A stretch of 64,000 nt of DNA from M3007 sp031425155 (GCA_031425155.1 JANPIV010000066.1:1-64000); one strand, 5' to 3'. Numbered from the stretch's first letter, positions 28,561 through 37,697 are shown. The notes: a model not told the origin generated them from the sequence alone. Translations and numbers: made by a program.

Positions 28561-29625
28561 ATGGGAAATTTCAAATCGAAATACGACCCGGCTGTATTGC
28601 AGCAGTTGCCGGCCCTCGTGAAAGCCTACCAACTCCCCGATACCAAAAAGGCCGTCATCCAGATGTTCAATTCCTTCCTGCCGTTCGTGGCGATCTGGGT
28701 AGCGATGTATTTGCTGCTCGACGTGTCCATTTGGCTGACGTTGGGTCTGGCAGTGGTGAATGGTTTCTTTCTGGTGCGTATTTTCATCATTCAGCATGAT
28801 TGCGGCCACCAGTCGTTCACCAAAAATAAAAGAGCCAACGACATCATCGGTGAAATATGCGGTCTGTTGAGTTTTATGCCTTACCGCTATTGGGCCAAAA
28901 GCCATAATTATCACCACGGCCACAATGGTCTGCTCCACGAGCACCGCGATATTGGCGATATTGAATTGCTGACGGTGGTGGAGTTCAAGGCCTTGAGCCG
29001 GATGAAGAAAATTCGTTACCTGCTGTTCCGCAGTTTTCCCGTGCTGTTTGTGATCGGGCCAGCCTGGTATTTGCTCATTCAAAACCGGCTGCCGCTCATT
29101 CGCCTGAAAGGCTGGGAACACGCGCACCGGGCTTTGGTAAAACATAACCTGATGCTGGTGGGCCTCCACGTGGGTCTTATTTTGCTATTGGGCTACAAGG
29201 CGTTTTTATTTGTCCACCTGCCTATTTTGCTGGTTTTTGCGCTGGTCGCGGTGTGGTTTTTCTATGTTCAACACCAACATGAGACCGCTTACAAAGAGTG
29301 GAAAGACAAATGGGATTATATCCGCGCAGCTGTGCAGGGCAGCACCTATTATACGCTGCCCCGTATTTTTCACTGGCTCACCGGCAATATCGGCTACCAC
29401 CATATTCACCACCTGAATCCGCTGGTGCCCAACTACCAGCTGGCGCGTTGCCACCACGAGAATCCAGTGATGGATAAAGTGGCCAACAAGATCTCTTTTA
29501 TCCAGAGCCTGCAGTGCATCTTCAATAAGTTCTGGGATGAAGATCAGGAGCGTATGATCACGATCCGTGAATATATGCGTCGCCGTCGGGTAGAACGGAA
29601 GCAGGCCATACAAAAAGCAAATTAG
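28561..29625 (+). CDS. membrane fatty acid desaturase
   Basis: A 354-residue membrane di-iron desaturase. The Met at 28561 (MGNFKSKYDPAVLQQLP) is preferred over an upstream Met 19 codons earlier in a poor context. The three His boxes are HDCGHQSF (about 79), HNYHHGHNG (about 116) and YHHIHHLNP (about 279), set among four to six hydrophobic segments. The arrangement matches omega-6/delta-12-like acyl-lipid desaturases. It introduces a double bond into membrane acyl chains; the position cannot be told from sequence. Followed by a strong hairpin and then kdsA. Confidence 0.9.
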   Translation: MGNFKSKYDPAVLQQLPALVKAYQLPDTKKAVIQMFNSFLPFVAIWVAMYLLLDVSIWLTLGLAVVNGFFLVRIFIIQHDCGHQSFTKNKRANDIIGEICGLLSFMPYRYWAKSHNYHHGHNGLLHEHRDIGDIELLTVVEFKALSRMKKIRYLLFRSFPVLFVIGPAWYLLIQNRLPLIRLKGWEHAHRALVKHNLMLVGLHVGLILLLGYKAFLFVHLPILLVFALVAVWFFYVQHQHETAYKEWKDKWDYIRAAVQGSTYYTLPRIFHWLTGNIGYHHIHHLNPLVPNYQLARCHHENPVMDKVANKISFIQSLQCIFNKFWDEDQERMITIREYMRRRRVERKQAIQKAN

Positions 29626-29626
29626 C

Positions 29627-29676
29627 AAAAAGGCAAAGGGCAAACTTAATCACCAAGTTTGTCCTTTGCCTTTTGT
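29627..29676 (+). terminator. terminator of the desaturase gene
   Basis: The stem AAAAGGCAAAGG-GCAAACTT pairs with AAGTTTG-TCCTTTGCCTTTT starting 2 bp after the stop codon. Part of the stem sequence is repeated just downstream (CTTTGCCTTTTG at about 29694). Confidence 0.6.
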
Positions 29677-29721
29677 GCCTTGCCTATTTGACACTTTGCC
29701 TTTTGCTTATTATTCCAGCCC

Positions 29722-30531
29722 ATGACTTTCGAAATTCCCCGCCTCAAGCACACCGATGCCGGCAATTTTTTCCTCATTGCCGGTCCCTGCGCCATCGAAG
29801 GCGAGCAAATGGCTTTCGATATAGCCGGTCAGGTCAACGAAATATGTACCCGCCTCGCTATACCATATATATTTAAAGGCTCGTACCGCAAGGCCAATCG
29901 CAGCAAGCGCGACTCGTTCACGGGTATCGGCGACGAAAAAGCACTGGGTATCCTGAAAGCCATCGGCCAACATTACGATGTGCCCACCACCACCGACATT
30001 CACACCGATGCCGAAGCCGCGCTGGCTGCTGACTATGTCGATATATTACAAATCCCCGCTTTTCTGTGTCGGCAAACCAGTCTGCTGGTGGCCGCCGCCC
30101 AAACCGGCAAAGTGGTGAATATCAAAAAAGGCCAGTTCGTCAGCCCCGAATCCATGCGTTTCGCGATGGAAAAGGTGCAGGAAGAAGGCAACGACCGCGT
30201 TTTCCTCACCGAGCGCGGCACTACTTTCGGCTACCAGGATTTGATCGTGGATTTTCGGGGCCTGCCCGTGATGCAATCCTTTGGCGCGCCGGTGGTACTG
30301 GATTGCACCCACTCCCTGCAACAGCCCAACCAAAGCAGCGGCGTGACCGGCGGGCGGCCTGCACTCATCGAAACTATAGCCCGGGCAGGGATCGCCGTAG
30401 GCGCGGACGGACTTTTTATTGAAACACATCCGACACCAGCCACCGCCAAATCGGACGGAGCCAATATGCTGCCGCTCGATAAACTGGAAGGGCTGCTGGA
30501 ACGATTAGTGCGTATTCGGCAGGCACTGTAA
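29722..30531 (+). CDS. kdsA: 3-deoxy-8-phosphooctulonate synthase (KDO-8-P synthase)
   Basis: A 269-residue cytoplasmic enzyme that joins phosphoenolpyruvate and arabinose 5-phosphate to give KDO-8-phosphate for lipid A/LPS core synthesis. Signatures are IAGPCAIEGEQMAFDIA near the N terminus, FKGSYRKANRSK, DILQIPAFLCRQTSLL, and FLTERGTTFGYQDLIVDFRG. The ending HPTPATAKSDGANMLPLDKL is typical. The last codons lie inside a recent 45-bp tandem duplication, but the frame stops normally at the first copy. Confidence 0.95.
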   Translation: MTFEIPRLKHTDAGNFFLIAGPCAIEGEQMAFDIAGQVNEICTRLAIPYIFKGSYRKANRSKRDSFTGIGDEKALGILKAIGQHYDVPTTTDIHTDAEAALAADYVDILQIPAFLCRQTSLLVAAAQTGKVVNIKKGQFVSPESMRFAMEKVQEEGNDRVFLTERGTTFGYQDLIVDFRGLPVMQSFGAPVVLDCTHSLQQPNQSSGVTGGRPALIETIARAGIAVGADGLFIETHPTPATAKSDGANMLPLDKLEGLLERLVRIRQAL

Positions 30532-30605
30532 CCCCGACTTCAGTCGGGATTACTAATATTTCGGCAGGCAGTGCAACCCCGACTTCAGTCGGGATTACTA
30601 ATAAT
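30516..30605. repeat. 45-bp tandem duplication across the kdsA stop codon
   Basis: Two adjacent 45-bp units (30516-30560 and 30561-30605) are nearly identical apart from a few substitutions. Each contains the small palindrome CCCGACTTCAGTCGGG. A third, inverted-like fragment (CCGACTAAAGTCGGGCTTAC) follows. The first unit contains the kdsA stop codon. Confidence 0.75.
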
Positions 30606-30626
30606 ACCGACTAAAGTCGGGCTTAC

Positions 30627-30662
30627 AAACGGGGCAACGCTTTACGGCGTTGCCCCGTTTTG
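30627..30662 (+). terminator. terminator after kdsA
   Basis: The stem AAACGGGGCAACGC pairs with GCGTTGCCCCGTTT (loop about TTTACG) and ends in TTTTGTTTT. Confidence 0.75.
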
Positions 30663-31096
30663 TTTTCGGCCCAGTGATTTTGCAATGCCGTCAGACAGCC
30701 ATAATTGCGGCCAACTTGCCATAGCAGGCATCGAATTCGGAAATTTCATTAAAAATCGTGTGATTTTTGGCTAACGGAAGAATAATTGTTGGTTATTGCA
30801 CCGTCAAATAAAAATGAAATTTTAGAGGGCGTTGTTGGAAATTGTGGTGCTTACCCTATTTTTACCGCCGTCAAATCATCTCTTTAACGCAGAAAAAACG
30901 TTTTTTCAACTTCAATTAAAAAATCCGGGCGGCTTCGACCACCAAAATTCTACCTGCTTGCATCTTATCAGTAGTTGGGTAAAATTTGGGAGTAAAGACA
31001 AACGGGTTTTGGCGATGAAATAGAAAAGTGAATTATTCTGCGGGCGGAACATTGTCTAAACTCAAACTTTCTCTCATTTAAAACATCTAACGCAGC
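30663..31096. other. intergenic region before the ExbB gene
   Basis: About 430 bp with no supported gene; a 63-codon open frame at 30832-31023 shows no motif. The promoter of the ExbB-ExbD-TonB cluster must be here, but no clear TAnnTTTG box with a -33 partner was found. Confidence 0.5.
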
Positions 31097-31924
31097 ATGT
31101 CAGCAGCAAAACCTACTCCAACCGCAAAGCAAGACCAACCCAGATCCGGGATGTTATTCACCATTATCGCAATGGCGGTTTGCTTTGTAGCCTCTACTTT
31201 GGTATTCGCATTCGTTTTTGGTGCCCCCAACCACTTTATTGATGGTGACAATACCAAAGATCCGCTTCCGGGCGACTATTTCGGCACGGTTTACAAAGGT
31301 GGCTTTATTGTGCCAATCCTTTTGGGCCTGTTTTTTATCGTCATCGTCTTTGTGATTGAGCGTTTCATTACGCTGAACAAAGCTTCTGGCGGTGGTAACG
31401 TGGACGCTTTTATCCGCAACATCCGCAGTATGCTGGATCGTGGCGACGTAACTGCTGCCATTGCCGCTTGTGATCGTCAAAAGGGTTCGGTAGCCAATGT
31501 GGTCCGCGCCGGTCTGTCCAAATACGGTGAAATGCAAAATGCACCTAATATGGACAAAGACCAAAAAGTGCTGGCGATTCAGAAAGAAATCGAAGAAGCC
31601 ACTACGCTGGAACTGCCCATGCTGGAAAGCAACCTGAGCATCCTGGCTACCATCGCTTCCGTTGCTACCCTGTTGGGTCTGTTCGGTACGGTATTGGGGA
31701 TGATTCGTTCCTTCGCCGCTCTGGCCAACGCCGGTGCGCCAGACTCTACGGCTCTGGCAACGGGTATTTCCGAGGCCTTGATCAACACGGCACTTGGGAT
31801 CGGTACCTCAGCCATTGCTATTATCGCTTACAACTTCTTCACGGGTCGTATTGACGCGCTGACTTACCGGATTGACGAAGCCGGCTACAGCCTGACGCAA
31901 ACTTTTGCCGCGAAGAACAATTAA
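31097..31924 (+). CDS. exbB: ExbB/TolQ/MotA family proton channel subunit
   Basis: A 275-residue inner-membrane protein with three hydrophobic segments: about residues 19-40, 70-92 after a periplasmic loop, and a long C-terminal pair from about 178. It carries the conserved ExbB/TolQ signature LESNLSILATIASVATLLGLFGTVLGMI and GISEALINTALGIGTSAIAI. With ExbD it forms the proton-driven motor that powers TonB. It leads a five-gene same-strand cluster with gaps of 23-57 bp between the first four genes. Confidence 0.92.
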   Translation: MSAAKPTPTAKQDQPRSGMLFTIIAMAVCFVASTLVFAFVFGAPNHFIDGDNTKDPLPGDYFGTVYKGGFIVPILLGLFFIVIVFVIERFITLNKASGGGNVDAFIRNIRSMLDRGDVTAAIAACDRQKGSVANVVRAGLSKYGEMQNAPNMDKDQKVLAIQKEIEEATTLELPMLESNLSILATIASVATLLGLFGTVLGMIRSFAALANAGAPDSTALATGISEALINTALGIGTSAIAIIAYNFFTGRIDALTYRIDEAGYSLTQTFAAKNN

Positions 31925-31947
31925 TTTCAACTTATCAATAACACACT

Positions 31948-32607
31948 ATGCCAAAAGTAAAACCGCATCGAAAAGCGCCCTCCATTGATATGACGGCCAT
32001 GTGCGACGTGGCATTCCTGTTGCTGACTTTCTTTATGCTGACCGCGAAAGCGAAGCCGATGGAGCTCGTGCAAGTGGATACGCCATCTTCGATTTCGGAA
32101 ACGAAATTGCCCGACGTCGGTACGCTGACTATATTGGTTGGTAAAGACGGAAAGGTGTTTCTGGACATGGCTGGCTCACATACCCGCCGGGAGCTGATCG
32201 AGCAGATGAACACGCAGTACCCGATGAGCCTGACGGAAAAGGAAATGGTCCAGTTTGCCAATTCCGGTGCTTTTGGTGTGCCGCGCAATCGCCTGAAATC
32301 CTGGCTGGACGTAGAACCTTCCCAACGGGATAAGTTTGTCAGTCCGGGTATTCCGACCGACACTATTGATAACCAGCTTGCTCCCTGGATCCACAATGCC
32401 CGCCTGGCGCAGTTCAAAATGAAACAGGAAGGCAAGGTGAAGGAAGAGTACGTGATCGTAGTGAAAGCCGACCAGGATACGCCTTACAAAGCCATTCAGG
32501 ACGTGATCAATACATTGACGGATATCAACGTCAATAAATTCAACCTGATCACCAGTATGGAAGGCGACCCGAATAAAGCCGGGGCCATGGGCGCACCGCC
32601 AAAATGA
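31948..32607 (+). CDS. exbD: ExbD/TolR family biopolymer transport protein 1
   Basis: A 219-residue protein with a short cytoplasmic N terminus, one membrane helix and a periplasmic domain. The functional Asp sits at the start of the helix (SIDMTAMCDVAFLLLTFFML, Asp20). A long insert in the periplasmic part (residues about 75-150) makes it larger than E. coli ExbD; such long ExbD forms are common beside a second ExbD in Bacteroidota. It lies 23 bp after the ExbB gene. Confidence 0.9.
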   Translation: MPKVKPHRKAPSIDMTAMCDVAFLLLTFFMLTAKAKPMELVQVDTPSSISETKLPDVGTLTILVGKDGKVFLDMAGSHTRRELIEQMNTQYPMSLTEKEMVQFANSGAFGVPRNRLKSWLDVEPSQRDKFVSPGIPTDTIDNQLAPWIHNARLAQFKMKQEGKVKEEYVIVVKADQDTPYKAIQDVINTLTDINVNKFNLITSMEGDPNKAGAMGAPPK

Positions 32608-32661
32608 CCTGTTTACCTTTCAGTCAAAAAACTTTTATCACTTTAAAAAATACAGATCGCT

Positions 32662-33273
32662 ATGGCTGAAATGCAAGTCAAAGACAGCGGAGGTGGCAAG
32701 GGGAAACCCAAGAAAATGTCCACCCGCGTTGATCTGACGCCGATGGTGGACCTTGGGTTCCTGTTGATCACCTTCTTTATGTTGACTACTACGCTGTCCA
32801 AGCCGCAGATTATGGCCTTGGTTATGCCGGATAAAGATGTTAAACTACCTGACCTGGAGCCGGTGAAAGAGAGTAAAGTATTGACTTTGCTGCTCGGTCC
32901 TAACGACAAGGTCTATTGGTATGAAGGGATTACGGACGCAAAACTGGACTCGACCGACTATTCTGCCGAAGGTTTACGCAAGGTCATTTTGAACAAAATG
33001 GACAAGGTGAAAACGCAGCATGGTATGGAGGATTATAAAGACGTGAAGACGCAGGAAGACCGCAAGGGTTCCTTTATCAACGTCATAATCAAGCCGACCA
33101 AGGAATCGCGGTATAAAAACCTGGTGGATGCGCTCGACGAAATGGCCATTACCCACGTACGTTACTACGTCATTCTGGACGTCTCTGAACTGGAGGAAAA
33201 GTTCATCAAAAATCCGGCGGGTGGATTGAATTTCACCCCGGAAGATCAGGTGGACGCTTCCACAACCAAGTAG
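32662..33273 (+). CDS. exbD: ExbD/TolR family biopolymer transport protein 2
   Basis: A 203-residue ExbD paralogue. The cytoplasmic tail is Gly/Lys-rich (GGGKGKPKKMSTR), followed by the helix with the conserved Asp30 (VDLTPMVDLGFLLITFFML). The periplasmic domain ends with an Asp/Thr-rich tail. It begins 54 bp after the first exbD; the two may form a mixed dimer. Confidence 0.9.
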   Translation: MAEMQVKDSGGGKGKPKKMSTRVDLTPMVDLGFLLITFFMLTTTLSKPQIMALVMPDKDVKLPDLEPVKESKVLTLLLGPNDKVYWYEGITDAKLDSTDYSAEGLRKVILNKMDKVKTQHGMEDYKDVKTQEDRKGSFINVIIKPTKESRYKNLVDALDEMAITHVRYYVILDVSELEEKFIKNPAGGLNFTPEDQVDASTTK

Positions 33274-33330
33274 CCACGTACCCAGACGCAACGCAATAGA
33301 ATCATCGTTTTAAAAACTAAAACTTAAACA

Positions 33331-34158
33331 ATGGCAGACGAAAAAGGCAGTGCCTCCTTTCGGGATATGCTGGACATCATCTTCGCAAGCCGCAACAAAG
33401 TCTATGGTGCGTACCAATTGCGTCGTGCTTACCCGACCTACGTGACCCGTGCCCTCATTATGGGCCTGGTGCTGATTGCGGTGCTGTTCCTGCTTCCGAC
33501 TTTCCTGAACGCACTTTCCGCGTTCGCCGAAGAGGACAAGCCGGTAGATGTGGTTGCCGAACTCGGCCCACCGCCCGATATTGACCCGAACAATCCGCCG
33601 CCACCACCGCCACCTACTCCCCCACCGCCGACTCGTTCGACGGTAAAATTTGTACCGCCTATCATCAAAAAAGATGAAGAGGTGCAGGAGGAGAAGCCAC
33701 CGGCTGTGGAAGAACTGGTGGAGAAGAAGGAAGACATCGGTACAGAAAACAAACAGGGCAATGATGATGCCGCCCCGACCATCGAAGAGAATCCTTCGGA
33801 ACTGGTCGTGGAAGCACCCGCTCCGGTGGTCGAGGATAAGACTTACGAGATGTTTGACATCCAGAAGCCGCCGAGTTTTCCCGGTGGTGAAAGGGAACTG
33901 TTGAAGTTCCTGGCGGAGAACATCAAGTACCCGCCGCTGGCCCGCGAAAACAACATTCAGGGCAACGTAGCCCTGACTTTTGTGGTCAATAAAAACGGCT
34001 CCGTCAGCGACGTGACCATCCTCCGCGATATTGGTGGTGGCTGCGGCAAAGAAGCCGTGCGGGTTGTGAACTCTATGCCGCGCTGGAATCCCGGCGAAGC
34101 CAACGGTAACCCGGTGAAAGTTCGTTTCACCTTGCCGGTGCGGTTCAAACTCGAGTAA
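33331..34158 (+). CDS. tonB: TonB family energy transducer 1
   Basis: A 275-residue protein. The N-terminal stretch FRDMLDIIFASRNKVYGAYQLRR precedes one membrane helix (about 37-56). A proline-rich spacer follows (NPPPPPPPTPPPPTRS) with acidic Glu/Lys repeats. The C-terminal TonB domain reads YPPLARENNIQGNVALTFVV through RFTLPVRFKLE. TonB couples the ExbB/ExbD motor to outer-membrane receptors. It closes the tightly spaced four-gene unit and is followed by two terminator hairpins. Confidence 0.92.
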   Translation: MADEKGSASFRDMLDIIFASRNKVYGAYQLRRAYPTYVTRALIMGLVLIAVLFLLPTFLNALSAFAEEDKPVDVVAELGPPPDIDPNNPPPPPPPTPPPPTRSTVKFVPPIIKKDEEVQEEKPPAVEELVEKKEDIGTENKQGNDDAAPTIEENPSELVVEAPAPVVEDKTYEMFDIQKPPSFPGGERELLKFLAENIKYPPLARENNIQGNVALTFVVNKNGSVSDVTILRDIGGGCGKEAVRVVNSMPRWNPGEANGNPVKVRFTLPVRFKLE

Positions 34159-34170
34159 CCTTCATAACCA

Positions 34171-34202
34171 TTCACCAGGCGACTTTATGGTCGCCTGGTG
34201 AA
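34171..34202 (+). terminator. first hairpin after TonB 1
   Basis: The stem TTCACCAGGCGAC pairs perfectly with GTCGCCTGGTGAA around a 6-nt loop, 12 bp after the stop codon. There is no long T run after it. Confidence 0.55.
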
Positions 34203-34213
34203 TTATTACCTGG

Positions 34214-34251
34214 AAGCGGTACTGGCCTTATGGCCTGTACCGCTTTTTTTA
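34214..34251 (+). terminator. second hairpin after TonB 1
   Basis: AAGCGGTAC-TGGCC, loop TTAT, GGCC-TGTACCGCTT followed by a long T run. It is a standard Rho-independent terminator and is closely similar to the one after TonB 2. Confidence 0.8.
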
Positions 34252-34252
34252 T

Positions 34253-34279
34253 TTTGTCATTCAGAACCGAAGGCGTGGC
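34253..34279. repeat. truncated copy of the TTTGTCATTCAGA element
   Basis: TTTGTCATTCAGAACCGAAG continues to GGCGTGG and matches the left end of the element at 4466-4557 with one mismatch. The right half is missing. Confidence 0.55.
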
Positions 34280-34423
34280 ATAACACCATATTATTGCTCT
34301 GATTGAACGACATTTTATTTTAAAATAAATAACCTACCCACCCGCCAAAACCCTGTCTGTCAACATCTTACTTATAAGCGCGTTGGCCAACCGCCCCTCC
34401 GTTCACCTTCAAAACTTACAAGT

Positions 34424-35254
34424 ATGAACACGCCTGATTCCGTGTCGCCCCGCGACATGCTGGACATTATTTTCGCCAACCGCAACCGCACCTATGGCGC
34501 CTACCCCATTCGCCGCGAGTACCCTGCCACTATGCGCCGTGCCCTCGGTTGGGGCATGCTGCTGATCGCTTTTTTTATTGGTCTGCCCCATTTTTTGGCA
34601 GCTTTATCGGCGGCTTTACCCGCCAGCGAGGATAAAAGTACGGTCTATGAAACAGGGCCTGCACGGGCTATCGAAGTGCCGCCGCCCCCGCCGCCGGTTA
34701 TTGAAACTCCGCCCCCGCCGGTACGGGCGACCATGACTTATACGCCGCCTTTGGTGGTGCGCGATAAAGATGCTCCGGAAGACATACCGCAAAATGCCCC
34801 CGAGCTACTTATAATCTCCGACAAGGAAGTAGGGAAAACCAATCAGGAGGGCGATTCGGATGCGCCGCCCACCGATGTGGATGTACCAGATTTGAAGACC
34901 GTATATGTAGAGGATCAGCCAAAAGTCGAAGATAAAATCTATGACAACTTCACGGTGCAAAAGCCGCCCACTTTTCCGGGCGGCGAAAAGGAACTTCTGA
35001 AATTTTTGGCGGAAAATATCCAGTACCCGGCCCTGGCCCGCGAGAACAACATCCAAGGCAACGTTGCCCTGACCTTTGTGGTCAATAAAGATGGCCAGGT
35101 GAGCGACATCACCGTTTTGCGCGACATCGGCGGCGGCTGTGGCAAGGAAGCCCTGCGGGTGATGAATTCCATGCCGCGCTGGAGCCCCGGTGAAGCCAAT
35201 GGCCATCCGGTGAAAGTACGGTTTACCTTGCCGGTGCGGTTCCGGCTGGAATAG
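34424..35254 (+). CDS. tonB: TonB family energy transducer 2
   Basis: A 276-residue paralogue of the preceding TonB protein with the same plan. The N-terminal motif is SPRDMLDIIFANRNRTYGAYPIRR, then one membrane helix, a proline-rich spacer (PPPPPPVIETPPPPV) and a C-terminal TonB domain. The C-terminal 90 residues are nearly identical to TonB 1, while the spacer differs strongly. It is separated from TonB 1 by two terminators and a repeat remnant, so it is probably transcribed from its own promoter. The two may serve different receptors or interact with different wall spacings. Confidence 0.9.
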   Translation: MNTPDSVSPRDMLDIIFANRNRTYGAYPIRREYPATMRRALGWGMLLIAFFIGLPHFLAALSAALPASEDKSTVYETGPARAIEVPPPPPPVIETPPPPVRATMTYTPPLVVRDKDAPEDIPQNAPELLIISDKEVGKTNQEGDSDAPPTDVDVPDLKTVYVEDQPKVEDKIYDNFTVQKPPTFPGGEKELLKFLAENIQYPALARENNIQGNVALTFVVNKDGQVSDITVLRDIGGGCGKEALRVMNSMPRWSPGEANGHPVKVRFTLPVRFRLE

Positions 35255-35282
35255 CGACTACTAAATCCCAGCATAACCGGCA

Positions 35283-35321
35283 AAGCGGTATTGACCTCAT
35301 GGGTCAGTACCGCTTTTTTTA
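35283..35321 (+). terminator. terminator after TonB 2
   Basis: AAGCGGTA-TTGACC, loop TCAT, GGGTCA-GTACCGCTT followed by a T run. The outer stem is the same as in the terminator after TonB 1, indicating that the duplication included the terminator. Confidence 0.8.
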
Positions 35322-35520
35322 TTAATCCTCTTTTATAAAAAATACATTTTACTTGTAATCCTTTCTTTTTCAATAGTCCGGCCAGAATTTAAAAAAAAAT
35401 GGCCTACAAGCCTAGAAAAATGTTTTTCTATGTGATTAAAATCAGCAATATCTTAACGCGCAGAATTGGCCTGTTTAACTTGTGTTGGTAATATAGCACA
35501 CTAAATCCATCGCCCGAAGT

Positions 35521-36935
35521 ATGAAAAACCCCTACGCCCGCCTGATTGGTCTCATCGCCTGCGCCTTGCTTTTTGCCCTGAATCTAACTGCGCGAAACAT
35601 CACCCTGACTGCCCAGGTGACCAACGTACATTGCAATGGAGACTGCACCGGGGCAATTCACCTGGTGGTGACGTGTGGTATAAGCCCCTACAACTATGAC
35701 TGGAATAATGATGGCTCGGAAACTCCTGATAACGACTCACGAGATATTAACGGATTATGCGTTGGCCTATACTGCGTTACTGTCACTGATGCCACGGGCA
35801 GCACTTTCTCCACTTAATGCAGCGGGTTGCGATTTCATCCTGACGGTGACGGTAAATGCGTTACCCGTTTCGTCTTCTACCTTTCAGGCCACCACTTGCG
35901 CCGGTACGATGTTCCAATATGCGGGGACTGCTTTGGCCGTTGGCCAAACCCAAAATTTTGTCTTCCAAAATGCCCTCGGCTGCGATTCCGTAGTGACCGT
36001 GACAGTGAGCGCATTGCCGGTTTGGATTTCCACTTTAAACGTCAGTGCCTGTCCGGGCAGCACTTTTCAATACGCGGGCACCAATGTAGCCGTTGGCCAA
36101 ACCCAAAGTTTCGTGCTGCAAAGTAGCCTCGGCTGCGATTCTACGGTGACGATTGCGGTTACTGCCTGGCCGGAACTGGATTTTACCGTAAAAACGGAAA
36201 TTTCCTGCCCGAATATTCCAACGGGTACGCTGGCAGTGGCGGTGACGGGAAACACAGGTTTATCCAACAGTTTTTCTTTAAATAACGTTGATTTTCAAAC
36301 TGATACGCTTTTTAATGACCTTCCAACGGGCAATTATACCGTGTTCGTGCAAGACGAAAATGGTTGTATTTTTGAAAAAACGGCCAGCATTGGCAGTTTG
36401 CCGCGCCTGGAAGTAACATTGCCACAGGCTTTCCTGCTGCCCTGCGACAGCGCGGCTATTACGCTTGCGCCAGCCGTCAATGGCGACACAATGGGGCTGC
36501 ATTTTACCTGGTGGAACGGAGCGCATACTCCCACCGTCGCTGCGAGCGAAGGCGGGCCAATCTGGGTAGAGGCGACCAATCACTGCGAAACGGTGCGGCG
36601 CGAAGCAGTGGTGACTTGGGCTGATGTAGAGAGCAGTAAGGATTTTGTCTATGTGCCCAATGTGTTTTCGCCGGATGCCAAAGCGGAGGAAAACCGCACA
36701 TTTCGCTCCTTTTTTGCCCAAAATATTCAGTTGCTGGCGTATCATCTGGAAGTCTATAATCGCTGGGGCAATTTCCTGTTTACCTCCGAAGTGCCCGAGG
36801 ACGGTTGGGCGGGATTGTTTCGCCAAAAAAACCCTGGAGCCGGGCGTGTATGTCTGGCAGCTGCGGGCGCAAATCGGTTTTTGCGGACGGGTGCTGGCAA
36901 TAGAGCGGAAGGGAGACGTGACGGTGGTGCGATAG
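35521..36935 (+). pseudogene. type IX-sorted SprB-like protein broken by two frame changes
   Basis: The first frame (35521-35817) has a signal peptide and one SprB-like unit (NVHCNGDCTGAIHLVVTCG) and then stops. The sequence resumes one frame over with PLNAAGCDFILTVTVNALPV. This is the end of a repeat unit whose other copies read CxGTxFQYAGTxxAVGQTQ then LGCDSVVTVTV, so most of one unit appears deleted at the junction near 35810. The second frame carries two full units and the start of the gliding C-terminal domain (YVPNVFSPDAKAEENRT, VYNRWGNFLFTSE). At the A7 run near 36824 the domain moves to a third frame (KTLEPGVYVWQLRAQ ... KGDVTVVR, stop at 36935). A homopolymer sequencing error could explain the second break but not the first. 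Confidence 0.7.
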
Positions 36936-37011
36936 AAATAATTTTATTTTCAATAAATACTGAAAATTCAATAAAAATGATTTTACTTTGTGGGCATAAA
37001 ACCGTTGAATT

Positions 37012-37692
37012 ATGCAAACCATTGAAAGTAAGGTCATTATCTACGACGACGTGTGTCCCATGTGCCAGGCCTACACGGCTGGCTTCGTCCGTTTGGGCTG
37101 GTTGAAGCACCGTACTGGCTTCGCCGATGCGGCTCCTGCCCTGCTGCAAGGCATTGATCTGGACCGCGCCCGCCACGAAATTCCGCTGCACGATACCGAA
37201 ACCGGCGAGACGCTCTATGGGCTGGAAGCACTGTTTTTTCTGCTGGGCCGCCGTTTTCCGTGGTTGCAACCGCTGTTTCAATGGCGCATTTTTCGCGCAC
37301 CCCTGTATATCCTCTACCAAATCATCACTTTTAATCGCCGCATTATTGTCGGCAGTGCCGCGCCTGCCTTCGGTTTCGATTGTGCGCCCGATGTGAATCG
37401 CTTTTATCGCTGGGTATATATTGGAGTGGCTCTGATCTGGACGGCTTTTTTGATTAATCCGCTGCTGTCTGATGCGCCGGTTCTGTGGCCCGCCATGTTA
37501 CTGCTGCATGCGGCTGCTTTGCTGCTTGGGCTGTATTTACCGAAACGCCTGGATTTGGCAGGACACGGTGCTACCATGCTGCTTATCAACGCTTTGCTAC
37601 TGCGTTTACTACCGGGGGGCGTGGTTTTCCAGGTCGGTATTTTTGCCTTAATGTTGTGGATTTGGCGGAAACGGCTGGCACTGGTGGCTTGA
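37012..37692 (+). CDS. DCC (DUF393) family thiol-disulfide oxidoreductase-like protein
   Basis: A 226-residue protein. The N-terminal thioredoxin-like DCC domain has the defining YDDVCPMCQAYT motif (Cys15, Cys18) and the later GLEALFFLLGRRFPWLQPL segment. The C-terminal half (from about residue 135) has three or four hydrophobic segments, so it is membrane-bound. DCC proteins are assumed to handle thiols or disulfides; substrates are unknown. It converges on the next gene with a palindrome between them. Confidence 0.8.
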   Translation: MQTIESKVIIYDDVCPMCQAYTAGFVRLGWLKHRTGFADAAPALLQGIDLDRARHEIPLHDTETGETLYGLEALFFLLGRRFPWLQPLFQWRIFRAPLYILYQIITFNRRIIVGSAAPAFGFDCAPDVNRFYRWVYIGVALIWTAFLINPLLSDAPVLWPAMLLLHAAALLLGLYLPKRLDLAGHGATMLLINALLLRLLPGGVVFQVGIFALMLWIWRKRLALVA

Positions 37693-37697
37693 TTAAT

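Noticed and set aside
30832..31023. 63-codon plus-strand ORF between kdsA and the ExbB gene
   Set aside because: No similarity that I can recognise, and A/T-rich composition like a regulatory gap.
31097..35254. flagellar MotA or Tol-Pal cluster
   Set aside because: The order ExbB-ExbD-ExbD-TonB-TonB with proline-rich spacers fits TonB energy transduction; there is no tolB, pal or motB-like gene.
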